Part shown: positions 1 to 11,224 of the stretch, in pieces
Numbering within the stretch: position 1 is the first letter of the stretch
Layout: the number at the start of each line of letters is the position of its first letter
Origin: Gnetum montanum
Lineage: Eukaryota > Streptophyta > Gnetopsida > Gnetales > Gnetaceae
Length of the DNA: 64,000 nucleotides
Assembly: GCA_015680685.1 (NCBI GenBank)
Contig: MNCI01017913.1
Location: 615,481-679,480 of the forward strand
Reading direction: 5' to 3'
Notes under the pieces: generated by a model
What the model was told of the DNA's origin: nothing
Seen by the model: the letters and a program-made list of their open reading frames with translations, nothing else
Database searches by the model: none
Program-made: the position numbers and the translations under genes

Positions 1-1559
1 ACAATATTGTCAAAGTATCTTTAACACTATGTATGTCTTAATTGATTAATTTTAATTTTAATTTCTCTATGTTATATTTTTGGATTTTTAAACAGTCGAT
101 AACAACACTTGCCATTGTGAAACTCAGGGCATCGTTGATGCGGAGCTTACGATGGTTCTATCCTCTGTTTTTCCACCCCTTCTTCCTTGATTTTCTCATA
201 CAAAACAAGTGGTTGCAGTTGCATTTGACATCTGGAACAATGTCATCTCCATTTTTCTAACTACACCATCGAAACGGCAGGCGTCGGTAGTGGCATCGGC
301 TCTAGCTTGTTTTAACCGAAGGAGATAACGTGTTAATGTTTCCTTCATCTTCGCGGACAAACATTCAACGTAATTCCAGCATACACCAGAACAGGAACTA
401 TAACAGTGCAGGTCTCTCTAGTTAACCGTATAACCATTAACGGCACTGTTGGATGCAGACACAGTGTTTCTTTCATGTCCTCAATGGGAGACTATTTCAT
501 TGCAGTTGTCATCTGTTCAATTCGGGAACCGCAACTTTCCAACCGCTGCTGACACTTGCAACTCCTTGTGACGAGTTGGCTGCCTCTTTCTTTTGTTGTG
601 TTGGTCTTGGGTTTTCTGTTCTTGCTTAGATTTATCACTGGTTAAGGAGCATAATTGCATCTTCAAATAATTTTTGAAACACCTTACTACTGAATCATGT
701 TCCACTTTGGCTCGTTCCATCGACGCGGAGCTTCAGAGAAACTCTGCGAGCCCACATTTCGTGAGAGTTACTGAGCTTTCGATTTCACCGATGATGATTT
801 CTTGCATGTACACCTTTACCTTTGTCTGGCTAAGACCATTTTGTGGATCATTTGCAAAATACAATACGCTTGATCTTGAGAAGTGTATCTTTCTGTTCTA
901 TGCATACGCTTCCGGTGTCATCCGTTGCCTCGCCCACACGTATGTTTAGTTTCTGGCTCTTCCCCCCCTTTTTTTTGCTGTAGACATAACCTTGAATATT
1001 GAACAATTCAAGCACAGGGATAAAATATTGCCAAGATTCAGCACACCATTGAACACAAACTATTACTCGATCATCTTCCGGAACTCCTGCGGCCCAACCC
1101 TGTGATCACAAGCGTCGACATTTCAGCCAACAATTTGATCACCTCACTGCAGTTGATACGAACAGCAGAAAGGGCGTGTCTGCTTTCTTCACGGTTGATA
1201 TTTTCCAACATCTCCAAACCTTTAAATATTATATATTACTTTAAAATATATTCTGCTCAGTCTTGCCACGTTTCTGTCTATCGAATGCCCCTTTCATATT
1301 GTAAAGTTTTAATCTCCACTGTTGGCCTTTGAATCGATGTTTTGTGCATATTTTTTCTATGGCTTAACCCTGAATCGTGCCTTGTTTTGTAATATAGTGC
1401 TCTGTACACGCCATTGTCTTTATATAACCAGAAGTCCTCAGAAATAATTTAGCACTTTAATTTTGTATCCTAAGAAGGTCTTAACATCATTTTTTTTAAA
1501 TAGTGAGTAACTTCTCCAAACCATCCATCAACGCATAAATTTAAAGCCACATGCTTTAT
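1..1559. other. Unidentified sequence, weak coding-like stretches
   Basis: No gene is called here. On the plus strand short open stretches occur at 674-949 and 1,024-1,332; the second reads as a leucine-rich, fairly hydrophilic segment (VDISANNL near 1,120). A similar short motif, ATCGNNGCGGAGCTT-like, occurs near 127 and again near 717. Base composition is less AT-rich than the following 5 kb. These could be remnants of host exons or of an unrecognised element; no family was recognised and no splice structure could be supported. Confidence 0.3.
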
Positions 1560-3242
1560 TTCTAAATTATCAACCATACATCATTCTACAAGTTGTCTTT
1601 TCCCAGTATCCACTCTTGTTGTCCCATGAAATGACCAAATGTGCCAACAATTTCTTTTTCTTATATTTCACATATTCTCACATCTCTTTTTGGAATAGAT
1701 GGTTCTTTGTTATATTCCTCAACTAATTTGCTTTTTTGTAGCTCTTCTTCTTCTTTCATCACTTGGTATATTATCCTTTGGATCCAATGAGTTGTCAACT
1801 TAGATAATTTGGCTTGGGCATATACTCCAAGGGTTTCTCTTGTTTTGTTCCTTAGTCCATTGAAGATATGTCACAGTTGTTCCCGTTGAGAGTCCATGGA
1901 CTAGGCATCTATGCAATAAGAAATAATACCTACCCATTGCTACATCAAGGTATTCATATGAACCTTATTTTTATCCTTGGATCTATTTTCTCAAATTTGA
2001 TACTCTAGAATAAGCTTGATACTCATCATTAAAGAGTTATAGCATGGTACTTTATCTTCAAAGTAATTCTCATTCTAAGGATCTCTACTAGCTCTTTACT
2101 TCCTTTATGAGCGTTCTAGAAAACAACTTTAATTTCTACCAATCATTCTTGATATTCTATAGGATGCATGCATCAGGGAAAGCTTGGAGATGGTGTTGTA
2201 GATTTGCATTATATCTACCTTTAAACTTTGGGATATTAATCATATCAAGTTGCTTGATACAATTATCCCTTAAATGCCTAGTAAGAATGTACATAGCTCT
2301 TCTGATGTTGAACATATTATAAGTGGCTAATCAGGATTCTTCATAGCCTTCGAATTTATAAGCTCTTTTGTAGTGATGATCCCTCTAATGCTCACGATAC
2401 TCTCTTTTTTCATATCTAATCCTTTCTCCTCTTTCTTTATGATTCTCTTATTCTTCATTAGAATGTCTTTTTCTATGTGCACATCGTTCATGATCTCTTC
2501 TTCTTTCTTTATCATGATCGATTAGTCTTCATTCTCTCTTATCAAAATCTACATATCAATGTGATGAAGAAGATGGAAGAGTTGGAGAATGATGTTGGCT
2601 TGTTTTCCTTCTATGACTCCTTGATTCATCTCTTCTAACTCCATTGGAGGTCTTAGGCCTTGAATTCCTCTTAAGACTAGAGTCATTCTTATTTCTTCTA
2701 GGGATTTCTACAAGAGCTTAATGTAGTTTTATTTTCATAGGATCTTCAATACAAATTACTAGTGCCTGGAAATGAGATACATGAGTCTAGTAAAATTTTT
2801 TAACATGAAATGGAGCATTTTCATTTGCTTTCAAGAAAACTATCTATGGTTCTTTCTTACCTTTATCTTATTCATATCATGCATATCACATAATAGCATC
2901 CCTTTTTGTTTCAACCTTTGTTAGCTAATATGACCTAGTCATGTTTTTAGTGACTTAATATCCTTCTTACACATGGCCAAGATTTAACCTCATGAGGGCT
3001 TCTTCAAGCATTTATGATGTTGAATGTTCGAATGGCAAGACAATATGGTTCTATAAGTTTCTCCATCTGAGCTATTCATCTTAGTAGAAAATGAATGTAA
3101 AATCAAGATAATAAAAGTTAGTATGAGCATATGAAATTCTGGTTTGCATTGGTACACTCCAATATTCTTTATTATAATATCTATCATGACTTTTATTAAG
3201 ATCAATAACAAGTGGAGATTTTATTTTAGTAGTAGAAGCCAT
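1560..3242 (-). pseudogene. Decayed gag of truncated Athila-like element
   Basis: An ATG on the minus strand at 3,242 opens the gag reading, 142 bp after the primer site. Similarity to the intact-looking gag copy at 11,814-12,653 is clear at 1,740-2,100: both encode the segment around the retrotransposon gag core (Pfam Retrotrans_gag), including the region that reads as a Tyr-Ala-Gln-Gly-type turn and the GL(R)-type motif. Only fragments stay open (for example 3,211-2,990 and 2,515-2,327, the latter Lys/Glu-rich). Many stops and frameshifts make it non-functional. The gag product would form the particle core and bind element RNA. Confidence 0.65.
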
Positions 3243-3366
3243 TTTAGTTTATTTGACACTTAAGTATATACATTTGAAGAAATTTCTGTAAGTATGAAAT
3301 ATGTACTTTGTGATACTTAATACATCAAACTTTGTAAAATCAACTAACTAGCAAATATTGATACAT

Positions 3367-3384
3367 CCTTAGTAACAATGCCAA
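3367..3384 (-). other. Primer binding site of truncated element
   Basis: On the minus strand the sequence directly after the 5' LTR reads TTGGCATTGTTACTAAGG, aligned with the primer sites at 7,288 and 13,894. The family pattern TGGCGTCGTTTCTGGGGA-like corresponds to the 3' end of tRNA-Asp, the primer used by Athila and Tat elements. This copy carries several substitutions. Confidence 0.6.
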
Positions 3385-4247
3385 TGATGAGTGACTGGGT
3401 ATTTCAACAATCAACCATACAAGTCACAAGTGTTCAAGCATGACCAGATCCTAATCCGTGGATAGACAATCCAAGTATACTAGCAAGTGCATGTTAAGTT
3501 CATGGTCATTGTCTTCCTACTTAGAGTTAGCCATATGCAAATCCTATGGTTTGACTCTTATTAAGATATATGATAACTAATGTTGACTAGCTCTTAATAA
3601 GACTAGGTGTAAACATTATGAAAATGAATGTAAATTCTAATTCTAAGTACAATAAAATTGTAAATCTATTCTATCTTATGGTAATAAGCATCAGTTTCTA
3701 GTTTTCTGTACATGTCCTGGATTAATGTAATTGTTACTAGGATTACCAAGTAACTTCACTAATAAGAAAATCAAGCAAAGTCACTATTGGATTACAAAAC
3801 AGTTATACTTTATGCTCAAAATGAGTCATACTTATTCTACTTTACAAATAGACATTAAAGTAGTCAATGACTGAGTAAATATAAATGACTACATAAAAGT
3901 ACATATTATGGAAAGTAAAACTACACTAAGTGATATGCTACAATGATGAAGAAAAATCTCGATCTTTATTGTCATTCATAAGTTATGTCCAAGAACAATC
4001 CAGTTGAATAAAGATCTTGTACAACTATAATTCACCACACTATGAGTATTCACTCTAACTCTAACTTTATAAAAACAAAACAACAAAAATTTCACTAAAT
4101 GTTGGCCAAAACTTGTCATTTTGATGCAATGGTGGGTTGGTATTTATGGGCATGACCATGGTCCAATACATTGTATCTACGATGACATATACATAGCTAT
4201 GATATCATAACTATGATATTGTAGATACAATATCATTTGTTTCATCA
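3385..4247 (-). repeat. 5' LTR of truncated Athila-like element (863 bp)
   Basis: In element orientation it starts TGATGAAACA at 4,247 and ends CACTCATCA at 3,385, next to the primer site. Near its U3 start (4,140-4,240) it carries a cluster of ATGATATC/GATATTGTAGATAC-type palindromic motifs, as do the other LTRs of this lineage. The partner LTR is not in the window, consistent with truncation of the element. Confidence 0.7.
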
Positions 4248-6444
4248 CTAAACATGTGAAAGGTTATCAAATTATATGTTACTACTCTACCTTCAATAAT
4301 AGATAGAGTTTATGTGATATTATCTATACTTGATATTAGAGAAAGATGATCAAATTAGTTGCTAACATTATTCATTATAGTTTGTCAATTGATGCTAGCT
4401 ATAGTTGTTTTTTATTCTTTTGTTAGGAACTTCAATAATTTGATTTATGACCTCTTGTTTCATGTTCTTCTGCTTGCTATCCTGCTATTTGTAAGAACAA
4501 GTTTATTCATATGCAATAATTTTCCTTCTTAGTAAATCCTAAATATTGTATTATTGGCAATGATATTGTGAATGAATATAGAGATTATTGTGTTATTTTG
4601 AATTTCATTTTGTAGTTTTCCAAGTACATGAATAATCTATTTTCCTTGAGTTTAGCTTCCTTATGACTAATTATATTTTGGTTATGCATAATTTAAGAAA
4701 ATTAAGTAAAGTGATTAAATTAATTGGCTTCTTCCTAAGCTAAATGATTGTGGATATAATTTTAATTTTTACATGTTTTCACATTTGTACTACACCTTAG
4801 ATACATAGTGTATTGGGAGATATCAATTATCATATTATCATTCTCTTCCTACTAGATCCTTAGGCCAATATTTGCATCATGTAATTTTCTTTGTTATGTT
4901 TTATTTTAATTGATAATTGTCCATTCTAGTATATATGCAAGTTGAATTTCTAATAATTGATCAACTATTTGGAGGGGAGAGAAAAGAAAGTTTACCCTTG
5001 CATTTTCAGCCACCTTGTTGGGGGCTTCTAGTGTTAACTCTTACTTCCTACAAATGGGTTACATACACCACATCCATGCATTCCTTGTAGCATAGTCTTC
5101 AATCCATATATTAAGTTAACATTTAAAGATACTTGTTTCTATTCTCCAAATCAAACCATAGGGTTCAACTAAGTCAAGGAGATCAACGCTAACACAGTTA
5201 ATTTCCTTCACAGAGGGCATTTGTGATGTATTTTTGATCACATAACCCATAGCTTTGTAGCCATGAGGAGCCTAAGGCCATCAAAAATATGCATATCTAT
5301 CCTAATTATCAATCAAATTTTGTTATTTCATACTAATTTATATTTCAATGGTTTAGCAAAAGTAAGAATATTTCTATTTTTAGAAACTTTTATACTTTAC
5401 TCATAGGAGTTTCTAAACTTTGTACTTCCAAAATCACTAAGTGTCTTAGCATAACTCATAATTTCCTTTACAAAAAGGACCTACCCTTGTTATGACATAA
5501 TGTTTGGTTTTTCACAATAGCCAAAGGAATGAAATATAGAAGGTATATTAATAGGTTTAAAAGAAATAGCCCCCTTAACTTCTTTTCTATCATCAAAACA
5601 ACTCCACACCTTTTCAAAGTCCTAAATCTCATAAATTTCAATGTCTTTCAAACATACCTTCATAATTCAATGTATACTATAAAAAATTTGAAAAAGCTCT
5701 ATTTCATCTAACTTAATATACAAAATTAACCTTAGCAACCTTGACCTCTTTGTCTTGTCAAACATTCTCCTTAATCCTTATCCAAATCCTACAAAGATTG
5801 TGTTTAAACCAGTTAGTACCTAGTAATGATTTATTTCCCAAATTTTATTTAGGAATAGTTGAAAATGTCATGGTGAAAATTACAAACTGTTGTAATATTT
5901 ACAAGATACCCTACAGTGTAGAGCTACTCAGTATAAATATATAATGGCTAACAAAAGAATTAAAGTAGTGAACCCCTTGAGCCACATCGCATTTTTAGCA
6001 AACTGCATATTTTTAATATCTATTAATGCATTACAAGTGATTGTTATAATGCTAATAACACCTATTGCAAAATTTGACATCCAATTAGCATCCACACTAT
6101 ACACACAAATTCTTAATGTACAATTTTTGACATTCTACTTATCACAAATGTTTAAAAAATAGATTTTCCCTTTTGGTATAAGCTAGGAATTCGAGGTTTT
6201 AATATGTTGGCAAAACCCCATTAAATAAAATTTTCCAAACCATTTGAATGTAAAAATAAAATATAAAATATTTCCATGCTTATACATAACTAGAGTTTAA
6301 CAAATTATTGAATATATCCACCATGAAATGATCAAAATAAGAATGTTATACAATATTTCAAAAAATGTGTAATAGGTAGCATGAACAATTATGTTTATTT
6401 TCACATTCTTTAAATCTATCAAAATAAGTAACCCTAGTTAGATT
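4248..6444. other. AT-rich spacer, no gene seen
   Basis: Strongly AT-rich sequence with only short, low-complexity open frames (5,529-5,711; 5,741-6,162). Nothing here resembles a known protein domain, LTR end or RNA gene to me. It may be old, eroded repeat sequence. Confidence 0.4.
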
Positions 6445-6449
6445 TCAAT
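6445..6449. repeat. Left target-site duplication TCAAT
   Basis: The five bases TCAAT directly precede the LTR that starts at 6,450 and recur at 23,624-23,628 directly after the LTR that ends at 23,623. A perfect 5-bp duplication is the signature of LTR retrotransposon integration and fixes both element borders. Confidence 0.9.
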
Positions 6450-7287
6450 TGATGAAACACATTTATTGTTGGCCATGACATAGAGTATGTGATGTTGGGG
6501 CCTTGGTCCAACATCACATATTTGACATTAGTGTATATTCCCCAAGTCTATAAATACCACACCCAAGCTGCAATTTTGGCATAGTTTAGTTTTCAGTTTT
6601 TAAGCAATGTAGCAAAGCTCTTGCAATCTATTCTCCTTTGAATTAGAATATTTTCTGAGTGCCCGCAAAAGGAGTCTAAAGTGTGTGCAGTTCTTTGTTC
6701 AAGCACTAATGTACCTGAGCACAACAGTGTGATGAGAATAAAATGAACTCTTTTGACATTCCTTGCAGCACTCAGAATAGCTTAATATTTTCTTTAATGC
6801 ATTTTACTTTCTCACTCTTTATTTTCATGCATTTGATTAAGCAATTTATTTCCAGCAGTTAATAAACATGAGCACAACCACTTCAAGCATTCATATAGTA
6901 CTTGGTAACCCAGCAATGCTTAACATTTGGTAGCCCAGCAGTGCCATATGTGTTCAAGATGTGTTCAAGAAAGTGGGGCAGTTACTTGTGTTAGGCTAGC
7001 TAGGAAATAGACATTAGTTTTCAATCTACTCTACCCTTATTCTTATTGTAGGCGATTACATCCATAAAATATAAAATGACAAAAATTCATATACCTCAAT
7101 TACACTTAAACCATATCCTTGAGTCTCACAAGTGTATTTGGGAAGACAACGAATGTTCTCAATGTAGTTTCACTTCCTAGAGAAACTAGTGTATGAGATA
7201 ACTATAGGTCCATGAAATTTGATTGAATCTCGCATAACACCTTAGTGATTCATATGGTTGGGTGTAGGGGTACCTTGCCGCTCATCA
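6450..7287 (+). repeat. 5' LTR of outer element (838 bp)
   Basis: Starts TGATGAAACA and ends GCTCATCA, followed immediately by the primer site. A TATA box (TATAAATA) lies at 6,549-6,556 within the shared segment CCAAGTCTATAAATA, so transcription should start shortly after. It is 36 bp shorter than the 3' LTR; the missing bases are in U3, where the 3' LTR has extra copies of a GTGATGTC/TGACATCA motif. Confidence 0.9.
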
Positions 7288-7306
7288 TTGGCACTATTGC
7301 TAGGGA
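7288..7306 (+). other. Primer binding site, tRNA-Asp type
   Basis: TTGGCACTATTGCTAGGGA directly follows the 5' LTR. It is a mutated form of TGGCGCCGTTGCCGGGGA, complementary to the 3' end of tRNA-Asp, used to prime minus-strand DNA synthesis in Athila and Tat elements. Confidence 0.75.
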
Positions 7307-7447
7307 CCTTTTTGTTGTTTTAAGCACTATCTAGGACCCAATGAAAAGTATGTAAATCATTGAAATGAACTTGAGAGTCATATCTTATTTCACAATTACT
7401 ACAACAAATTCTTGGAGCACACTGTGATTTTTACTCACTAACTGAAA

Positions 7448-7727
7448 ATGTCTTCTTCTCACAGGAGTGCTTCTCCATCCAAGGCTAATAATGTTCATTT
7501 GACAAAGCCTCAATAGTATCAAATCATATATACTCACCCCAATGAGTATGTGTCAAACTTCACCTTCATCCTACACCAAGATGAACAGCTGCAATGGCGA
7601 GACATGGAGAGCAACATTGTGTTGCCACTTGATCGTGTTGTTCCTGCAATGCTCTATCAAATGCTTGCATGATGTGGTCTTCAAGACCACCATGGGGAGT
7701 ATAATGTAGAATATATCAATGCCACAG
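7448..7727 (+). pseudogene. gag N-terminal part of outer element
   Basis: An ATG at 7,448 starts MSSSHRSASP, matching the start of the nested element's gag (13,750 on the minus strand, MSSSSHKSTSP). It continues with the family block FTFILHQDEQLQWRDME and NIVLPLDRVVP. There are in-frame stops (a TAG after residue 22, a TGA after QMLA). The reading is cut at 7,727 by the nested element and resumes at about 14,701; the two sides are in frame if one copy of the 5-bp duplication is removed. Confidence 0.75.
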
Positions 7728-8502
7728 TGATGAGTGGTGAGGTACCCCTACACTCAACCATACGAATACAAGCGTTACACGCACGATTCGGTCGAACTCT
7801 GCAGACTAAGTGCCTACACACCTTATGGAACACTTAAGGTTAATCCGTCACTATCTTCCCAAGCTCACTTGTATGTGTCACGGTTGTATGGTTAAGTGAA
7901 CTTGAGGTATATGATTTTTATATCTTTTATGTTTTATCGCCTATGCTAAGAGGGAAAAGGGTGAAGAGACTAAGTAACTAGCTTTAACTAACTAAGCCTT
8001 AATTACCCTAGCATCAGTATCCGTTTCCACTTGCCATTCACATCTTGAACCAATGCAACCTTTTGGGATTACCAAATGCTATTCGTTACTAGGATTACCA
8101 AGCATAATGCATGTGCTCGAAGCGGTAGTACTAAATGCACTTAACTAGGAGTGTTGAGGGTTGAGAAAGATTAATTAACTAATAAAGCATTAAACCATTT
8201 AACATTAATTAAAATCCTATTTAGCTTAGTCCATGCACTGCAAGGTTTATCCAAAAGTTCATCTTTATTTTCGTACACAAACATGTGCTCAGGTACAATA
8301 TTTGCTCAAATAAAGATCCATTCACTTTGAGACTTCTACTGCAGGCACATGGAAATTATTCTATCTTTGGAGAGGTAAAACTACCAGAGTTTTGCTAAGG
8401 GTCTAGATCTAGATGGAGAAATAAGGGAGAGCCACCTCTTATTTATAGAAATGGCAGTGGGCTATGATATCACAAAGAAATAAGCGATATCGCATCCCAT
8501 CA
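7728..8502 (-). repeat. 3' LTR of nested element (775 bp)
   Basis: In element orientation it begins TGATGGGATGCG at 8,502, just after the polypurine tract, and ends CACTCATCA at 7,728. A minus-strand TATA box (TCTATAAATAAGAGG) lies near 8,437-8,447. The GATATC cluster in U3 has fewer copies here than in the 5' LTR, which explains most of the 26-bp length difference. Confidence 0.88.
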
Positions 8503-8515
8503 TACCCCCATGACT
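8503..8515 (-). other. Polypurine tract of nested element
   Basis: On the minus strand CAGTCATGGGGGTA ends immediately before the 3' LTR. The outer element has CAGTCGTGGGGGTA in the same place (22,736-22,749). This is the plus-strand DNA priming site. Confidence 0.75.
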
Positions 8516-10455
8516 GAATAAAAACTCATCCTTAAGTTCCTTACAAAATATTGGGAAGGTATGGGATTATTGACTTGAATGGAACTAATGGTGAATGGGA
8601 TGACATGTGAACGGATCATCATTACAAAACGTGAAAAAATTGGTGTTCACGACAACAAGAGTGAAAACTTTATACATTTGACATTAGCCCTTATTTGGCA
8701 ACTAAGAGAGAAGAGAGAAGAGAGAAGAAGTCTGCTGCTGCCAATGCCAAGATTATGCCTTTCGTTCTCCATCTGTAAGCATGCCATCAATCTTGTTCCT
8801 TGCATAACTACTTTAGCACCGCTCCATTCCAAGTGTTCCCTCCAGATCCAATCCATTGTTGTATGATTTCCATCTGCACACACAACATAGTCACATATTA
8901 GCAAGGGTAAATGAATCACAATCCAATTGATACCTTGCCTCAGTGTAAGGTCCATTGGCTGAGTTGTGGTATGGTTGATACAGATTTGGAGATATAATAT
9001 TTGTTACTACCTGAGATGTAGGGGTTAGGAGAAAATTGAAAAAATTGGACCAAGACCCCCATGACTAATCGCAAACCTCTGGTAGCGAGAGAATGGAAAA
9101 AGATAAGGAATAAGAAGGATGAAGAAAAAGAGACAACTGTAATGTTGATGAAAGGGATGTCAAGATGGAAATGAAAAAAATAAAGTTGATTGCAAAAATG
9201 TTAAGGAAAAGAAATTAATGGATGCAACAAATAGGAATGTCAGTGGGTCCTCCCCAAAGCAGGCTCATGCCCTTAATGCCCTAACAAACCCACATTCAAA
9301 GCGTCTGTAGGCTCTGGGAATGTCTTTTGGAACAAGAGTTAAAGTCTTAACTACAAGAATTTACCAAAAATAAAACAATGCATCAACCAAAATATACACT
9401 AATGATACAACCGGCAATGAGGTGACAATGGAGAAAGAATGATGGAAAGAAGAGAATGGAATGGAGTCTCAAGAACAAGGTGGTGTACAGCCCCTTGTGT
9501 ATTTAATGATTAATGTGACTTAGTAAATCCCATTCCAAGTTTGGCCTCAAACAAACCACATTCAGTGACATCGCATTAATGCATTTGGTCAATCCATCCT
9601 CTTGAAGTAACAAGAATTCCTTCACCCAAGAGCCACCACCATTCCGACGAAGCAAAAGAGGAGGTAGGAAGTGAGGAAGGGCCTTAGTTAGAGGGAACAT
9701 TTTTACTTTAGTTCCATAACCAGTGCTTATAGCCCAAGTGATTATTTCATCTAAGGGGTGTGCTTTGAATTCTCACTTCTCTCTCTCTCTCTCTCTATAT
9801 GTGTGTTTATGCGTGAGAACCACACCATGCAAAGACTTATTATTTTTATTTGCTCAGCTTCTTGATAATGTGGCAATGTTAGAATGGGAAGGAAAAATCA
9901 AGAAGAAAACATCCAAACACCCAAGAGAATGGCCAACACAAATACATCAAGTTCCCTTGAAGCCACACCCTTTTCAATCCTTGAGTCCTTCCTTAGTTTG
10001 AGAAATACCCAGTCACTGATTCGTTGATAGTTCTTATTATTGAGAAAGGTGACTATACAGTTCCAAGCCAAGAGAAACCATAGAAATTTATGGATGCATG
10101 GATGATGTGGACTCATTGCCTGCTATATCAAAAGAACCATACCTTAGTATCAACATCGTAACTTAAAGGTAAAAACCAAACATTAGCAATCAATAGAAAA
10201 TAGTTCATACCATCATTAAGAGCACTTATTGGTGACAAACCTAACAAAATGTATAAAACACACACAAATAAAACAAAAAGTATAAAAAATGTTGTAAAAC
10301 AAAAACAACAAAAGTTAAAGAAATTTTTAAAACAAAAATGTGCAAAAAAAAAATGTGTAAAACAAAAACTTAAAAAGAACTGAGGGCCTCAAATGATCAT
10401 CATAGGTGGCCATCTCCCCCATGATTGAATTGAAAGGGAGAGATCCAAAATAATG
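8516..10455 (-). other. 3' noncoding tail of nested element
   Basis: About 1.9 kb between the protease-proximal coding end and the polypurine tract with no domain-bearing frame. It matches the tail of the outer element at 20,620-22,735, including the segment CATGGGGGAGATGGCC at the start. It contains one copy of a roughly 100-bp SINE-like unit (9,739-9,840) with a CT dinucleotide run at 9,777-9,797; the outer element has three tandem versions of this unit. Short open frames such as 8,647-8,955 show no recognisable family. Confidence 0.6.
9739..9840 (+). repeat. SINE-like unit with CT run
   Basis: The segment contains AAGTGATTATTTCATCTAAG, GGGTGTGCTTTGAATTCTCA, a (CT)n run and GAACCACACCATGCAAAGAC. 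The first two resemble degenerate A-box and B-box of a tRNA-derived SINE on this strand. The same unit occurs, in opposite orientation and triplicated, at 21,305-21,550 of the outer element, so it was present in their common ancestor. Confidence 0.45.
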
Positions 10456-11224
10456 AGTGCCTATTTAAATTTTTTAGAAGTGTCCAACATCTCCCAATTG
10501 ATGTTTTTAGATTAAGGGATGGAAGTTGGTGACGCTCATATTCCAATGTGTCTATGCTTTCGTTGTGATTACTAGTTGTTTCCCTAGTTACTTCCATGCA
10601 TGTTGGTGGGCTGCTCTCTTGATTAGTTGTCAACCATGGGGTGTTCTCTTATTGTGTGGTTGCTACATACAAGCACCTTTATATCTGAGTTTCTTGGGCA
10701 CACCGGTTGCATGCAGGAGATGCTAAGCATTCCTGTATGTCATCACCCTCTGAGTCACTGTATGTGATGCATGGAACTTTCTTCTTCTTGATCTTTCCAT
10801 AAATTTTTTCCTTCGATATTTCCAAGCAAAGATCACGGATTCCTAGGCACGTATTTATGGTACTTAACCGTGCCCTCCCCATTATAATTGGGAAGTTCCC
10901 TTTATTATTATTGACTTCTATCACTAGGAAATCAGTTGGGTATGACCAACCACACACAATGGTAACAATGTCCTCCACAAGTCTCAAATGGACAGTGATG
11001 GACTAGTCAGCCAACTCTTATTGAATATTGCTCTTCTTGAGTGGAGGCAGGTTCCAAGCTTTATACATGTCTTGCGATATTAAGTTGACTCCAAAACCTG
11101 AGTCAAGAAGAGCCTTATGTGGTTCATTCCTAGTGACTTGGAGGTAAATTAAGGGACTTCCAGGGTCAAAGAGTTTCCTAGGAAGGTGGCCTATCTTGAT
11201 CCAGTCAATCACGGTATGTGTCAA
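10456..11224 (-). pseudogene. Aspartic protease region of nested element
   Basis: Two open pieces (11,224-11,018 and 10,987-10,679), separated by one stop, encode a retropepsin-like domain. The first carries the active-site motif LLDSGFGVNLIS (Asp-Ser-Gly) after the block KLFDPGSPLIYLQVTRNEPHK. The second carries VEDIVTIVCGWSYPTDF and FPIIMGRARLSTINT, the usual flap and C-terminal strands. A further piece (10,633-10,456) corresponds to the outer linker up to 17,750, after which homology jumps to the noncoding tail. The protease would release mature Gag products. Here the catalytic triad is intact, but the stop breaks the frame. Confidence 0.75.

Larger units (their letters stand above)
1560..4247 (-). 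mobile_element. Truncated Athila-like Ty3/gypsy element, 5' part
   Basis: This minus-strand fragment holds, in transcription order, a 5' LTR (4247 to 3385), a primer binding site (3384 to 3367) and a decayed gag (3242 to about 1560). Everything downstream of gag (protease, RT, integrase, 3' LTR) is missing from the window. The LTR ends, TGATGAAACA at the 5' end and CTCATCA-like at the 3' end, match those of the larger element that begins at 6,450, so it belongs to the same lineage. The left border near 1,560 is where similarity to the other gag copies fades; the exact truncation point is uncertain. Confidence 0.75.
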
